From contig CM040101.1 in assembly GCA_022496805.1 (NCBI GenBank), positions 1,490,501 to 1,554,500 on the forward strand: a stretch of 64,000 bases of DNA. Reading direction: 5' to 3'. Positions within the stretch are counted from its first letter, which is position 1. Every line of letters begins with the position of its first letter. Positions 22,200-33,936 of this stretch are shown piece after piece. The notes under the pieces were generated by a model. That model worked only from the letters and a program-made list of their open reading frames with translations. It ran no database searches and was not told the origin of the DNA. The position numbers were made by a program, and so were the translations under genes. The DNA comes from Pohlia nutans. Taxonomy: Eukaryota > Streptophyta > Bryopsida > Bryales > Mniaceae.

Positions 22200-22768
22200 C
22201 CCTTAACCGCCCAACCATGCATATTTTGCATGATGTACGGATTTGAACTCTGATTTCTCATCTGTCATGCACTTTTTGCAGTGTGGATTTTTTACTGAAA
22301 CTTTTATGGGAAGTTAGCTCTGTGCATGTGTGATCCGAGTACAAAGGGGATGATTTGTGAAATTTTTATGCCTCATTTCATGTTGTAGTGTTCCACCCAA
22401 AATTTCAAAGATTTTAGTCTAAAAGTGCTTTTGAAAAAGTCAACTACTAAAATCAAGCAACCAAAAAATCTCCAAAAATCACTACAATTAGAGTATTACA
22501 TTTCAAAACCCATCCCAAAAAATTTCATTATTAGATTGTCAATAATTTATTCGTAATCATATTACAAAAGAGCTCTAAATTTTAAGTTTGAAAATTTATA
22601 CACAAATATTGGTGATAGCAATCGCAAATCTAACCGTATGGATAGAATCTAAAATTCATAATGTACAACTTTTATTCATTCATCAAGTTGAAAATATCCC
22701 TCTTAGTTGCATTTTGTATGCATCTTTGGAAAATTGCCAAATCTGAAAAGGGTGAGAACGTTTAGGGG
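22200..22768. mobile_element. TTAA-flanked MITE, family P1, third copy
   Basis: It is bounded by perfect TTAA at 22196-22199 and 22769-22772. The left end is CCCTTAACCGCCC; the right end inverted is CCCCTAAACGTTC. The interior is colinear with 8932-9485. Confidence 0.7.
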
Positions 22769-22772
22769 TTAA

Positions 22773-23667
22773 ACTCCTACGAGCACTTTGTTTTAATCCA
22801 AAAACTCGTTTGGTATTTGATTATTATTAAGACAATAAAATGCCTCTGTTTTCCAATTGCCATTTTCTACTTTTTCAAAACATCATTTACTGACCACCTT
22901 TCCAGAACCTTTTTAAATTCCTTTAATTAGCACTTGAGATAAAATTGCAGATGAGGTAAAAAATAAAATAAGAAATGGAATCAAATTGATCCCATTTGTT
23001 CATTTAGGTAATTTTCAAGTTACACATCTAACTTATTGTTGTTTGTCTCGTTGTTTGTCTTTTTTATTTCTTTTTATCTCCTAGTCTCCCTGCAAAAGAA
23101 TATGATGCAAAATTCCTTGTTTGTTTCCTTGTTTGTTTCTTTGTCTCAAAGCAAAAGAAGGTATTGCAAAATTTCTTGTCGTTTTTTCGTTTATCTTCAA
23201 CATAGGTATTTTTCACATTTCTCTTCAATACAATTACAATTTGAAAAAAAATTGTACAAAGTGAGATTAAAAAAAACGGAATCAAATTGACATCAAATTA
23301 CAAAAAAAGGTACTTTTATGACACACTAGGTAAGAGCATGACCACCTGTCTTCAAAAGACGACATTTTTTGAATGAAAAGCAAGTAATTAATGCTTGAAC
23401 CCCTCTACCATACCTTAAACCCTGGCAAAAAACTAATTTTTGCCTTGACAAATATTACTTTTTCTTTTACAATTAGTAGGTTGAATAATGAATGACGAAG
23501 ATACTTTCTGTTGTTCCACACTAGGAGACAAGTGATTGGTTGAAAGTCAATACATGGAATTGTATGGGTGGGGTGATTAAGAGCCATACCCTCTAAATAA
23601 GTGACTCTCACTACTATAACAATAAAGTTTTAATGTGATGAAATTTTCTCTATGAGTGGAGATGCTC
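22773..23667. other. AT-rich non-coding DNA
   Basis: No gene. It has short repeats of TTGTTTGT and CAAAAGAA around 23040-23170. Confidence 0.35.
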
Positions 23668-23670
23668 TAA

Positions 23671-24020
23671 GGGCCGCTTTACACTATGGCCATTCAAGTC
23701 GAGAGGCCGTGGGATTGAGTGGCCAAACTTTGTCAAAGAAATGGGTTGAAAATAGGCAATAAAATATAGTTTTGATTTTTTATGAAAAAAATCTTGGCCT
23801 CCCGACCATAGTTTGGGTTTCTATTCCCGTTCGACCCAAACTTCCTTCGAGAGTCCATCGCCTTGATCAAGAAGTGTTGCCATGTAGGCATTGAAAGGCG
23901 ACGACCTTTGGACTTTGGTCTCTAGTGTGAAGAATTGAGAGGCTAAATTCTTGATTTCTTGCAATCCGATTGGTGGAAATCGACGGCCTCTCGACCTTCG
24001 ACCATAGTGTGAAGCGGCCC
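23671..24020. mobile_element. 350-bp MITE with TAA target duplication
   Basis: The termini GGGCCGCTTTACACTATGG and the inverse of GGGCCGCTTCACACTATGG are flanked by TAA at 23668-23670 and 24021-24023. The ends resemble the nested foldback family at 11241, so a related PIF/Harbinger-type source is likely. Confidence 0.7.
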
Positions 24021-24052
24021 TAAATTTCTACATGGAAAGCCCTGCCCCGGTA

Positions 24053-24193
24053 ACTCCCACAATGAATGCCGCTTGGGTGGCGGGGTCGGCAAATCCCCCG
24101 TTCACTCCCACAATGAATGCCGCTTGGGGTGCCGGGGTCGGTAAAGCCCCCCGTCACTCCCACAATGAATGCCGCTTGGGTGGCGGGGTCGGC
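24053..24193. repeat. Tandem repeat, 3 units of about 51 bp
   Basis: Units begin near 24053, 24104 and 24155 with ACTCCCACAATGAATGCCGC and are GC-rich, unlike the surroundings. It lies in the presumed promoter side of the CWH43-like gene. Confidence 0.65.
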
Positions 24194-24911
24194 GTTTCAC
24201 GCTCACCCGAGCTCAGCTGTCACTCATCCCAGCCAGCTGAGCTCCGCCTCGCCAACGCCTAAAGAAAGCAACGCCATGGATCCCCCACAGTGAACGATCA
24301 TCACTCAAGAATCTGCATTCCACAATAATGATTCAACACCAACATCACACTCCTCTGCAATCGCACGCCGCAGCGATGGCGTTTCCCTTCCTCAATCAAC
24401 TCTAGATCACCCTCACCCCCGCTCACTCAGGTGGTTACCAGGACAGGTCACATCCAGGAATGCAGAGGACCCATAGCTCCTTTCGAACTCGAAGCGCGTG
24501 ATGGCATCACCTAGTTTGCTTCTTGGGATCGTGGGCCTTCCGTTTCTGGGGTTTTCGTAGACGCCACATTGCACATTTCTTCCTTGTGGCAGTGTTGTCG
24601 CATGGCGAGGAAGAAGCTACGATGATGATGAGCGACGATGCTGCTGCAGGGGTGACGAACCTCGCGCGCCCGAACGATGAGCAGCCCACCTGCAAGCGCA
24701 TGTAAAGTCTCCAGCCCTAGGAACGCGATACACTCTCGTTTTGCTTCTTCATCTCTCTCACTGCCTCATGTGTTGCTCTCTTGGCTTTTTGAATGCCGGA
24801 CTTCATTCACCCGTTGCCCATCCATCTTTCCGTTTCATGCCGTAGGGATGCTTTGATGCAATGCGTGGTGTGATCATGGCTTATGTAACGGCGACTGTAG
24901 CATGATGCAGG

Positions 24912-27900
24912 GTGAAGTGGCCAGCAGGGGCAACACGACGATGGGAGTGGGTGACAACAATACAACCCGCAGTGCAGCTATGGGGGGAGTCTTACGTCGG
25001 GCTAGTCTACTGGACGGGTCTCGTTTCCTTTCTACGCAACTTGTACTGGTTCCAGCTCCAAAACAGCGGACTCTCGAAAGAAATCGTGCTCATCGCGTAT
25101 CTCTTCTCGCCGCCCTTAGTCCTTTCGCACCCCGTGTTACGCTCATACATGCAGGGCCACATCTGGTCACGTCCTCTGCTCCTCCTCTGCGGCCTGGTGG
25201 GCATCGGAGGTCAGTTCGTTCCGAGCCCCCTCATGCGCCTGGCATTCTCCGGGACGACAGTCGGCATCCTCGGCATCTACGTGATCGATTCCCTCTGGGC
25301 CGTTTCACGCGCGCGTCGACGCCGGGCCGCCTTTGGGATGATCGGGGGGATTCTTCTCTTACAAGTGCTGCGCTGGGTGAATTTGGGTGTGAACCCCCTC
25401 GACGCGCGCTGGTGGGGATTCTTCCTGCTCGGCATCATCCCGGGGGTGGGAACCGCGCTGCTGTTACTCACAGAAGACGTTTCGCAGCTGGAAGCAGAAG
25501 CTTACGAGGACCAAAATCCGGTTGATTCAGGCTCAGATGACGATTACACAGACGATAAAGAAGGCATCTCTCTTCTACCCATTAAGAATACCGACGCGGA
25601 TCTCATCCCCAAGGAGCTCCGCGCGCTGCGCATTCAAGAGCACGCGTCATCGCCGCGATCGTCACGAAGGTATCACGTTCTGTTGTAATTTTTAACTGAA
25701 CATTGCACTCCCTCCGTCCCTTAATAGATGATGCTTTTGAAAAAGATAAAAAAACAAAGCAAACTAGAATGATTTCATCAAATCTCTAAATACAGTAAGT
25801 TTCTATTTCGGAATAGTTGTCTATCGAAGCAGCATCATATTGTTTCGATAGGCATGTGGCAACATTGTCATGTTCTTTGCAGTGTGTCCTTTGCAGTGTG
25901 TTCTCTGATGCAACGAACACATGCTAGCATTGATTTTAGCTAGCTCATTTGTTGTTTGTGATCGACAAGACGAGCTTCACAGACATAAAAACACTCCATG
26001 TGCACGGAGGGAGTAACAGATCCAAACTAGAATTTTATTGGGAAAATCGTTGAGTGAAGCTCATGTTGCTTCTTCTCTTTTTTCTAGTACTTATTTTTAA
26101 ACCTGATTCAGAGGCTCGCCACGCGGCGGGTTACGCGACATGGTGACGAGTACTAATAGCCCGCTGAAGCACGGGATCAGTCACGGGATCAGTCGGAACG
26201 AGAGCCCGGTTCAGCATGTGGTGATTGATGATGGGGAGGATGTGAGGAGGTGGAAGGAAGGTGAGGAAGTGCCGTGGCTGCCGCGGAGCTGTGATACTGA
26301 TGACAGTGATGTGGACGACGAGACGTTTCGACCGCGGCGCTGGAAGTTCAAGGCGAGCGTGGCGTGGCGTACTGTGCAGATGGGCGTGGGCTCTGGTTGC
26401 TTGTGGTTCCTCACGCACTGGCTCTGCACCGCGCCCACCACTGTCGCACGCTGGCTCGGCGTGGCCGTCGCGTGGAACGCGCCGCTTGTCATTGGTAGCC
26501 TTGGGCTCGGCATGGCGCTCGCCGCGGAGGCCGCAAGGTCTCACTCTCAACTCCTATCACATTGCATGGAATATTGGCTTTTGTGTGTACATGTTCTGAA
26601 CTGTTGCCAAAGGTGTGACATAAAAGAGTTCTGAGTCTATTTGAATTGATGGTTCACTTCCTAACCATCAAGCACACTTTCATAACATAAAACATAATAT
26701 TATTAAGTAGGCAACTTATGACCCATATGTGTAGTGAAGAACATGGTGAACAATGTACAGCGAAGTGGGTTTTAGAATCATCAAGTAAGGCTATTACTTA
26801 ATAATGTTATGAAAGTGTGACGTAATTGCGTTTTTCACAATCAGTCAAGTTGCTACTGCCATCACGATTTGAAAGCCCTTTTCGCAAAACATTCTAGAAT
26901 GTTTAATAATTGTGTAGCAAGGTTTGTCTACTTTCACTAATTTTTGGCTAAAAGGTGGTGGCTAATTGTCAATGGATTCGTAGAATCCTGCCAATAATTT
27001 TTTTCATGTAGTCAGTTGGCTAAAATTCGCATGCATTAATTTCACTGTCTTCAAATCTTGTATGTGTATTTATAAGCAATAGTCTTGTGGTATCATTGAT
27101 TGAATATTTTGGAGATGTACATTGTTCACCATGAGTCTAGACTAGAGATTTGACACAGTGAAGTATATTCTTCACCACACATGTGGTTCATAAGCTGCCT
27201 ACTTACCCCCCCCAAAGGACCAAGAAGGCCTGTGTTTTTTTTAGCAGTTTTGAGGAGGTTCTATGTGCTCAAGTTTATTTGTTTTTCAACCAACGTATGC
27301 AATGTTCTTCACTAGTTCCAGTGATATAAATTTGGTCCCATCTGAATTACATTTTTTACAATAAGATCATTTGAATTTGTCATTTCAAAACCATGAATCC
27401 TTGATCCTTTAGGGGTTAATGATGTTCTATGTGTTTTTTTTATTACGTTTTGTATGTTTATTTGCACTAATTACTTATGTTGACTTATGTATGTTTATTT
27501 CCAACAGGTCCATCTGGTTGAAGCGTGTGCACGGGCTGTTGGCCTGGCTGGTGGCGCTTTTGGGTGCATTGTTGATGATGCTCGGGGCAACTCCATTTGC
27601 AGTCACGGGCGCAGTGCTTCTCGTATTGATGCTGCCTTCCATGTGGGTGATGATGGCAAGGAACATCGTCGGGGTTTACCCTGGCGTGGGGTTAGCGTTG
27701 AGCTCGGGTATTTACTTGGGTTTGGTGGTGTGGAGCACTGCGCTTGTTGCGTACGAGTTCATTCCTGGCGCTCTGGCGGTGCGTGGAACTCGCGGTGTTT
27801 TGTTGGTGTGCTCGGTTGCTGGTGTTGGCCTTGGGCTTGGCCGTGGCCCGGAGGTCACCAACTCCGAGCGAAGGGCCTGTGGCGCAAGGTTGGGTACTGT

Positions 27901-30900
27901 GAGAATTTCCTGGGGTAGCGGTGTCCCGGGCCGGCAGGTAATCAATCAACACTCAAACCTCTTTATTATGACACTTGCCACACGTTCAAACTACAAGTCT
28001 ACCCTCCATAATAGAGATATCCTTAAAGTCACCTTGAGGCACACGTTCAAACTACAAGTCTACCCTCCATAATAGAGATATCCTTAAAGTCACCTTGAGT
28101 TTGAATAAGATACCGTGAATTTTGCTTTAATACAGTGACTCCAAAAACCGAGTCTATGCAAGGAACTTGAAACTTCAAATGACAATGTAGGAAACAAGAG
28201 TGATCGAAATGAAAAGCCATAAAAACAAAAATTGTAGAGTATAAAGTTCTACACACCATTGTAATGATAAAATCATGATTTCAATTACAACAAAGTAGAT
28301 ATAGATGTTGAAGAAAAGTGTGTACATAGACTCGGTTTTTGCACTTGAGTGTAGAAGACACTCAAAAATTTGTCCATCGCCATTTTGCAGCTAAAACAGC
28401 TGCAATTCGATTAGGCATGCTAGCATACAATCCTCTACACTCCTCTAGACTAATAGAGTTGCAAACTTCTTGCACTCGAGCCCATAATTGAATAATACCA
28501 CTAGGAGGACTAGAGTATGAGTTCAATCGCCGTTTTAGTAAAGCCCATATGTGCTCAATAGGATTTAAGTCAGGGGATTGTGCAGGCCACTCTAAAACAC
28601 AAAATGGTTGCTTCCCAAGCCATTCTCGAACAATCTTGGCTGTATGCACAGCAGCATTATCTTGTTGAAAAATGATTTCTTCAAGATTGAACCCAAATGC
28701 AAGCAATGTACCACACAAATCTTGCTCTAAAATTGCAATGTAGCCTCTAGCATTCAAGCGCCCTTGTATATTCTGCAATGACCCCAATCCTCTACAAGTC
28801 AAACAACCCCAAAGCATTATAGAGCCTCCACCATGCTTCACAGTTTGGTTCACAGCACGCACAGGGATGTTTTCTTTCTCCTCTACCCAACACCAACTCC
28901 TCCCATCTGAATTGAAACGACATATTTTAGTTTCATCACTAAACACCACCCGCTCCCAATCACTCACAGTCCAATCTTTGTGCATTTGAGCAAAACGAAA
29001 TCTATCTTTGATGTTCTTCTGACTCAAAGCAGGCTTCTTAACCTTTGTAAAAGAAGACAATCCTTGTTCTCTCAATGCATTCCTCAAGGTATTGTCGCAC
29101 ATCTTTACACCCGTCTCTCTTCGAAGCACTTTTGATGCCTCTGTTGCAATTTCTAAACCGCCAACAGTAACTAGCCGTGAAGCATAACGCTTCTCCCACT
29201 CTGTTAGGACCTTTGGACGACCTCCTTTAGACAATGCTACACTTGTAGAAAGCCTCATTCTCACTCTATTAACTGTAGATTGTGCCAAACCCACGCTCTT
29301 TGCAATCTCTCTACTGCTCCTTCCTTTCTCGATCAATGCTACAATATTTTGCTCTTTCTCTCGTGAAATAGGTCTCATCTTTCTATACAACTTCTACAAA
29401 GCCACAAGAAGTATTCAAGACAAACACACGAAACCCACAAAAAAAATTTGACTCAAAACGATGAAGAAACAAGAAAATGAAAGCTCTCACAGAAGGTAGC
29501 AAGCGGCAACTCAAAAACTGAGTCTATGCGACGTCGACGTCTCTCTTCTTCTCACTGAAACCCTAGTGAAGTTGATGACGTCACCATAACATCATCTGAC
29601 AGTTAACTTATAGTTCTTTTATAGTTACATTTTACATTTCCTAAATATATCATTATCTTTTTGAGAAAGGCCCACTAAAGTCCTTGTTTGACGCATAGAC
29701 TCAGTTTTTGGAGTCACTGTATATTCTCATTTGTTAACTCCAAATAGTTAAAAGGTATGGAAGAGTTTGGTGGTGTATCATTGTTAGGTGTGTAAGAGCT
29801 TGGTGGTCTCTAAACTGAAGGAAAACTCCCAAGACCTCCTTTTTGATGGCAGAAAAGTTTTCCAGGAGTTTGAAGACCACCAAGCTCTTACACACCTAAT
29901 AATGACAGACCACCAAGCTCTTCCATACCTTTTAACTATTTGGGGTGAACAAATAAAAGTATATTAAAGAAAAATTCCCGGTATCTTATTCAAACTCAAA
30001 GTGACTTTAAGGATAACTCTAATATGATGATATTATTGTTTCAAGTCTATGTGACAAGTCATTTCTATGACTAATCCATACTTGCCACCTTGAAGTTAGG
30101 GCTTCCCAAACATGCCATAACATGTCAAATTTTGCGTCAATTGGCTTGTTTTAACTTAACGCTTTTTAAAAAAAAAAAAACCATCTCTGCACTCAAAAAA
30201 TGTTGTATCTTTAATAGTAGTATGTAGTTTTTGTGTCACTCTCATTGTCCGCCCCGTTTGAACTGGACAGGGCTTGAGTTTGAAGTATAAAACATAAGGC
30301 AATTATTTCTGGACATGGGAGGCTAAAAGAGAAGGGATTGATCTGTGCAGGCACTTGGGAGTTTGATGGTTGTGGTGGTCGTGATGGTGGTGGTGGGCTT
30401 GAGCATGCGCTTGCACCCGGGACCGTCATGGAGAGGTGTCAGCCCTGAGCTTCGCGTGCTCAACTTCAACATACAGCAAGGGTTCAGCAGGAGTGGCAGC
30501 GTGAATTACGACTCGATTTACAACATGCTTGATGCTGAGCGACCTCACATTACCACGTTTGCCACTACCTCTCTTCTGTCTCTAGATTCTGATATAAATT
30601 TATTTCATTCTTTCATTTCTTCATTAGTGAATCTGTTGTGGACATTGGAGTGATAAACTGTTCGGGTTCATGTGCCAGGCTACAAGAGACGGACACAATG
30701 CACATCGTTCATGGAAATTTGGACTTGGTGAGCGAGGATTTGGAGTTGGCGAATTGTTTGTTTGTATGAATTACTCTTGCGAGTTCAAAATCAACTAAAA
30801 ATTTATTTTAATAATTCGGTTGATTCGATACTTTGTTAACTAATTGTCTCATTAAACCTAATTGGGCACACACTTGAATTTCTTTTTTAATATTTGAGTT

Positions 30901-31944
30901 AAGGCAATTCCTTTTTTGAACTAAATAACTTCCTAAAATCTATGGTATTATTTATTTAGTTTTTCCCTGCTTTATTGTTACCTTTTCCTTTATAAACTTG
31001 AGGAGGTTTATAACTTTTGATGCTTGCAGAAAATTGAGTTACCTTTTGATGATGTAGTATTCCAGTACAACAAATGATATTAGGCTTGACGCAAGAAACG
31101 CAAACTGCAGGTGTTTGTACGATGATATTAACCCCTAAAGGACCATAAGGCCCCCAGGGGGCTTCATTATTTTTTAGTAGTTGTGAGTAGGTTTTATGTA
31201 GATTTTCTTTTGTTCAAATTTATTTATTTTTTATTCAGCATAAGTAATATTCTTCACTAATTCCAGTGATATAAAATTTAGTCCCATTTAAATTATATTT
31301 TTCACAATATGATTGTTTAAAATTGTCATTTTAAAACCATGAATCCTCGGTCCTTCAGGGGTTGGTCTTTTTCAGCTTCAGATGTGGGAGTTGATTGTGT
31401 CGTGGATGTTTTACAGATCGATTTTTGGGCAACGAAGCTGAAATTGTACAGCTGGTATGCACCGGCGACAAAAGCAGATACGTGGGGATGTGCAATTCTG
31501 TCAACACAGAGACTGTTCCATGGGGACACACGGGTGCTGCCATCTCCACAGGGAGAGAACGCGTGCTTTCAACAAGCCGATCTCGATTTCCGGGGGAAAC
31601 GTGTGCAAGTCATGAACACTCATTTTGGAGTGCTGGAAGCTGAGATTCAACTGCAAGCAGCCGCGATTGCGAGCATGGTGAATGTGACTAAGCCTTTGAT
31701 ACTGTCTGGTGATTTCAACATGGCACCTTTGTCAGAGGCTTATAACGCCACGGTGGCGTCGGGAGTTTTGGACAGTAGGGTGGGGCCGAATGGACCGTGG
31801 ACGAGTCAGGGAGACCGTGACCCGGGAGCTGGCCTGGTATTTTCTTCACCTCAACTGAAATGTGTATCATGGAAGGAGCCTCACTATGACCAGGCCATGA
31901 CCTCGGACGGGTACCCTATTGTGGCTGCATTCAACTTCCTATGA
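24912..31944 (+). CDS. CWH43/PGAP2IP-like protein, six recognised exons
   Basis: Recognised exons: up to 25669, 26112-26537, 27508-27937, 30351-30556, 30679-30727 and 31417-31944; all junctions are GT-AG and keep frame. The N-terminal and middle parts are strings of hydrophobic segments, consistent with a multi-spanning ER protein. The last three exons encode the endonuclease/exonuclease/phosphatase-like domain: LNFNIQQGF, LQETDTM, HGNLDL, LPSPQGENAC, NTHFGVLEAE and SGDFNMAP. In yeast and animals CWH43 acts in lipid remodelling of GPI anchors. The first exon is uncertain. The open frame starts before 24912 without ATG; an acceptor at 24977 could join a short exon with ATG at 24622 (donor after 24651). 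Total is about 770 residues. Introns carry several transposons. No breaks in the recognised exons. Confidence 0.85.
25708..26013. mobile_element. Stowaway-like MITE in the first recognised intron of the CWH43-like gene
   Basis: The termini CTCCCTCCGTCCC and the inverse of CTCCCTCCGTGC are the Stowaway signature. TA is at 26014-26015; the left TA has become CA. Confidence 0.75.
26704..27206. mobile_element. Inverted-repeat element in the second intron of the CWH43-like gene
   Basis: The left arm TAAGTAGGCAACTTATGA and following text recur inverted at about 27116-27206 (TTCATAAGCTGCCTACTTA). Arms are about 55-90 bp. Non-coding. Confidence 0.5.
27208..27415. mobile_element. TTAA-type MITE, family P2
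   Basis: The right end is CCTTTAGGGG before TTAA at 27416-27419. The left end is CCCCAAAGGACC preceded by TTAC. It ends about 90 bp before an exon of the CWH43-like gene. Confidence 0.6.
27979..28100. repeat. 61-bp direct tandem duplication
   Basis: Units 27979-28039 and 28040-28100 are almost identical and contain the left end of the MITE that follows. It lies within an intron. Confidence 0.8.
28133..29719 (-). mobile_element. Intact-looking Tc1-like transposon, 1587 bp
   Basis: The 27-bp terminal inverted repeats at 28133-28159 and 29693-29719 have one mismatch and begin CAGTGACTCCAAAAAC. TA is at 28131-28132 and 29720-29721. The empty site GCTTTAATATATTC is preserved in MITE copy C near 63411. 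Extra inner copies of the core (AGTCTATG, with AAAAACNGAG) lie at about 28325-28341 and 29511-29530 and face the outer ones. The transposase frame is open. Confidence 0.92.
28362..29378 (-). CDS. Tc1-like DD34E transposase, full length
   Basis: 338 residues from ATG 29378; the longer reading starts at TTG. The N-terminal paired-type helix-turn-helix (NIVALIEKGRSSREIAKSVG, then AQSTVNRVR) is followed by the linker GGRPKV, a second DNA-binding helix region, and the DDE catalytic domain. Catalytic residues are Asp in FSDETKI, Asp in FQQDNAAVH and Glu in LNPIEHIW, with 34 residues between the last two. The glycine-rich GGGSIMLWG motif and the typical Tc1 length are also present. It would bind the terminal repeats and move the element at TA. 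No stop or shift is seen, so the copy could be active. It lies antisense within an intron of the CWH43-like gene. It is clearly a different family from the decayed copy at 15951. Confidence 0.95.
   Translation of the reverse strand: MRPISREKEQNIVALIEKGRSSREIAKSVGLAQSTVNRVRMRLSTSVALSKGGRPKVLTEWEKRYASRLVTVGGLEIATEASKVLRRETGVKMCDNTLRNALREQGLSSFTKVKKPALSQKNIKDRFRFAQMHKDWTVSDWERVVFSDETKICRFNSDGRSWCWVEEKENIPVRAVNQTVKHGGGSIMLWGCLTCRGLGSLQNIQGRLNARGYIAILEQDLCGTLLAFGFNLEEIIFQQDNAAVHTAKIVREWLGKQPFCVLEWPAQSPDLNPIEHIWALLKRRLNSYSSPPSGIIQLWARVQEVCNSISLEECRGLYASMPNRIAAVLAAKWRWTNF
31132..31361. mobile_element. TTAA-type MITE, family P2
   Basis: Left TTAA is at 31128-31131, then CCCCTAAAGGACCATAAGG. The right end GGTCCTTCAGGGG is followed by TTGG, a decayed TTAA. 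It sits in the last intron of the CWH43-like gene, 55 bp before the final exon. Confidence 0.68.
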
Positions 31945-33411
31945 GTCTCAGAACAGGCACCTGTTTTTTTTTGTGTATTTTCTTTTTCCAGTTGGCGAAT
32001 TTTCGTGCCATAAAATTGAGAGCAACCTGTGCATGTGGATGTAGTTAGGATACACAGACCCTTTCTCAACTCTAGTGTACAATGCCGCAGTGCAGGACTT
32101 TAGAAAGTTGAAACAAAAAGGGTTTTGTAATCATTTAATTCCCTTCGGAGCGTAGTTAGTAGATGCCCATTGTTTCTGCCAAGGATTAAAGGCAGATTTT
32201 TCTTTCCAATTTTTGTGTTAGGGGAGTCGGTATGAAGAAGAAGATCAATGGCCAGGATAATTCTATCATTTTTTTTCTTTGATGATGTGTAGACAGTTTC
32301 AATAAACAATGCAGTTTTGGGACAATTGCGTCATTACCATTTAGTGTCCTTCGATTGTGAGCTTGGCAGATGGTAAAATTCTATACTCAAGGGTCAAATC
32401 TCTAAGCTTAGCTCAGTGAGATGAATCAATGTTATGACAAATCCAAGCTTGAATTTGAATTTCATATATTGGAAAACTCTGAAAGGTGCTAACAACATTG
32501 TTTAACAGCCCAATGTTCGCCGTTGGGAATCAGCATCACAGGCCAGAATCGTTGCAGGAATCATAATCTTCTGAAGAATCAAAGCCATCTTTAGTTAAAG
32601 ATGGTGTGGCAGCTCAACAAATAGTTTCTGCGTGTTCCACATCATTAATTCCCTGTTCAGATGCTGATTCTCTGCAAAAGCAAAAGGGTGTGCTGCAGTA
32701 CTAGCTAAAGAATGTTGGTGATTGGGCTTCTATATTCCGTACTGGAGTTTAAGAGCAGCCTCAGTTGGACCTGCAATCAGGCGCAGTGATGGAATAATGT
32801 CGGTGTAAACTCCAAATGAAGGCCCCATGCAGCCAGCATATACACCTTCATTTTCTTGCAGGATGTTAATGAACTATGAGATGTTATACCAGAATAATAA
32901 GATCTCAGAACACATGAACAATGAAAAAATTTAGAAACTGGTGGTCATTGAAACAAAAAGAATTCCATGAAGCAATTTGGCAATGTTTTGGCAGTCCTGC
33001 AAATTAGTGTTTGGAGCTGAAATTAGGGTTTGGTGCACATATTCAAGTACCTACAGGTTGAGGCGATCAATTGAGGGCTCTCAAAGTTCAAGGTGATTGA
33101 GTATCGTTGCAGCCAATTCTATGATTCTTTAGGAAAAGTTACTGTAGATAATTTGTGGTAGTTAGGATGTTCACTGATTTTTGCATTAACTTTGAGCAAA
33201 TGCTTTCACTTTGTGATGCAGTGAAAGGGTGTTGTGTCATACAGGAGTGAGGTTCTTTTTCATATACGAAAGCTAGTATGTAAAATTACATCAATTTTAT
33301 GAGCAGAGCTTTTGCACTCAACAAGTGTCGATCATTTGTATCCCCCACCATGATGCTCCAAGTTAGTTGTTGATGAGCTTTGCATTTTCTTTGATCCACA
33401 GTCGATGATTC
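31945..33411. other. 3' flank of the CWH43-like gene and unassigned DNA
   Basis: No second gene recognised. The first few hundred bases should hold the 3' UTR. Confidence 0.35.
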
Positions 33412-33414
33412 AAA

Positions 33415-33534
33415 CACTAGTAGAAAAGGTGGCACTGCCGAGGGAGATGCCTAGGCAAGTAGTGTCCAATTCCACGCATGCATAGTGATTTTGCTTGGGC
33501 ATCTCCTTGGGGAGCGCCACCTTTTCTACTAGTG
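33415..33534. mobile_element. 120-bp CACTA-type mini-element
   Basis: It begins CACTAGTAGAAAAGGTGGC and ends with its inverse, with AAA duplications at 33412-33414 and 33535-33537. A close relative is at 43383-43501. Confidence 0.75.
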
Positions 33535-33936
33535 AAATAACTTAACTAGGAGGAAGTTTTAAACTAAGACATGAAGTTTCAGATCCAAAAGAGCAAATCT
33601 TTACTTACAAGTAACAAGGACTTTACACAAGAACAACTCATCCACTGTAATTGAGAAGTGTGAAACATGAGCCTATGCCCATGAAGAGTCCATAATGTCA
33701 TTACAAGATTTTGAAGCTAAGGTAGGAGCACCCAATTTCAACAGTGTACCCAATTCTGATAATTTTTAGACATGGTAATCATTCTAGAACGTAAATGTAG
33801 GTAGACCATAGATAGTTTATCATTTTAATCAACAAACAATAAAAGCTCTTTGATGTGCTTAGATTTGCGTTCTACCGTGCCTTCTCAAGGATCTAATTTA
33901 GTTTACCGGTAATTCGCTCTGACTTGATATGACTTA

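Larger units (their letters stand above)
28075..30019. mobile_element. TA-flanked foldback MITE (copy A), interrupted by a Tc1-like element
   Basis: The ends GAGATATCCTTAAAGTCACC and the inverse of GAGTTATCCTTAAAGTCAC are flanked by TA at 28073-28074 and 30020-30021. Internally, inverted and direct copies of GGTATGGAAGAG and CTTGGTGGTCT form a long hairpin (29750-29940). Without the insertion it is about 360 bp. Copies B and C are at 42319-43255 and 63354-63639. Confidence 0.75.

Noticed and set aside
24902..25525. 207-codon ORF with ATG overlapping the CWH43-like exon
   Set aside because: It is a shadow in another frame of the exon whose splice phases and family motifs are clear.
26131..26550. 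Minus-strand ORF of 139 codons
   Set aside because: It mirrors a GC-rich exon of the CWH43-like gene and has low-complexity, proline/arginine-rich content.
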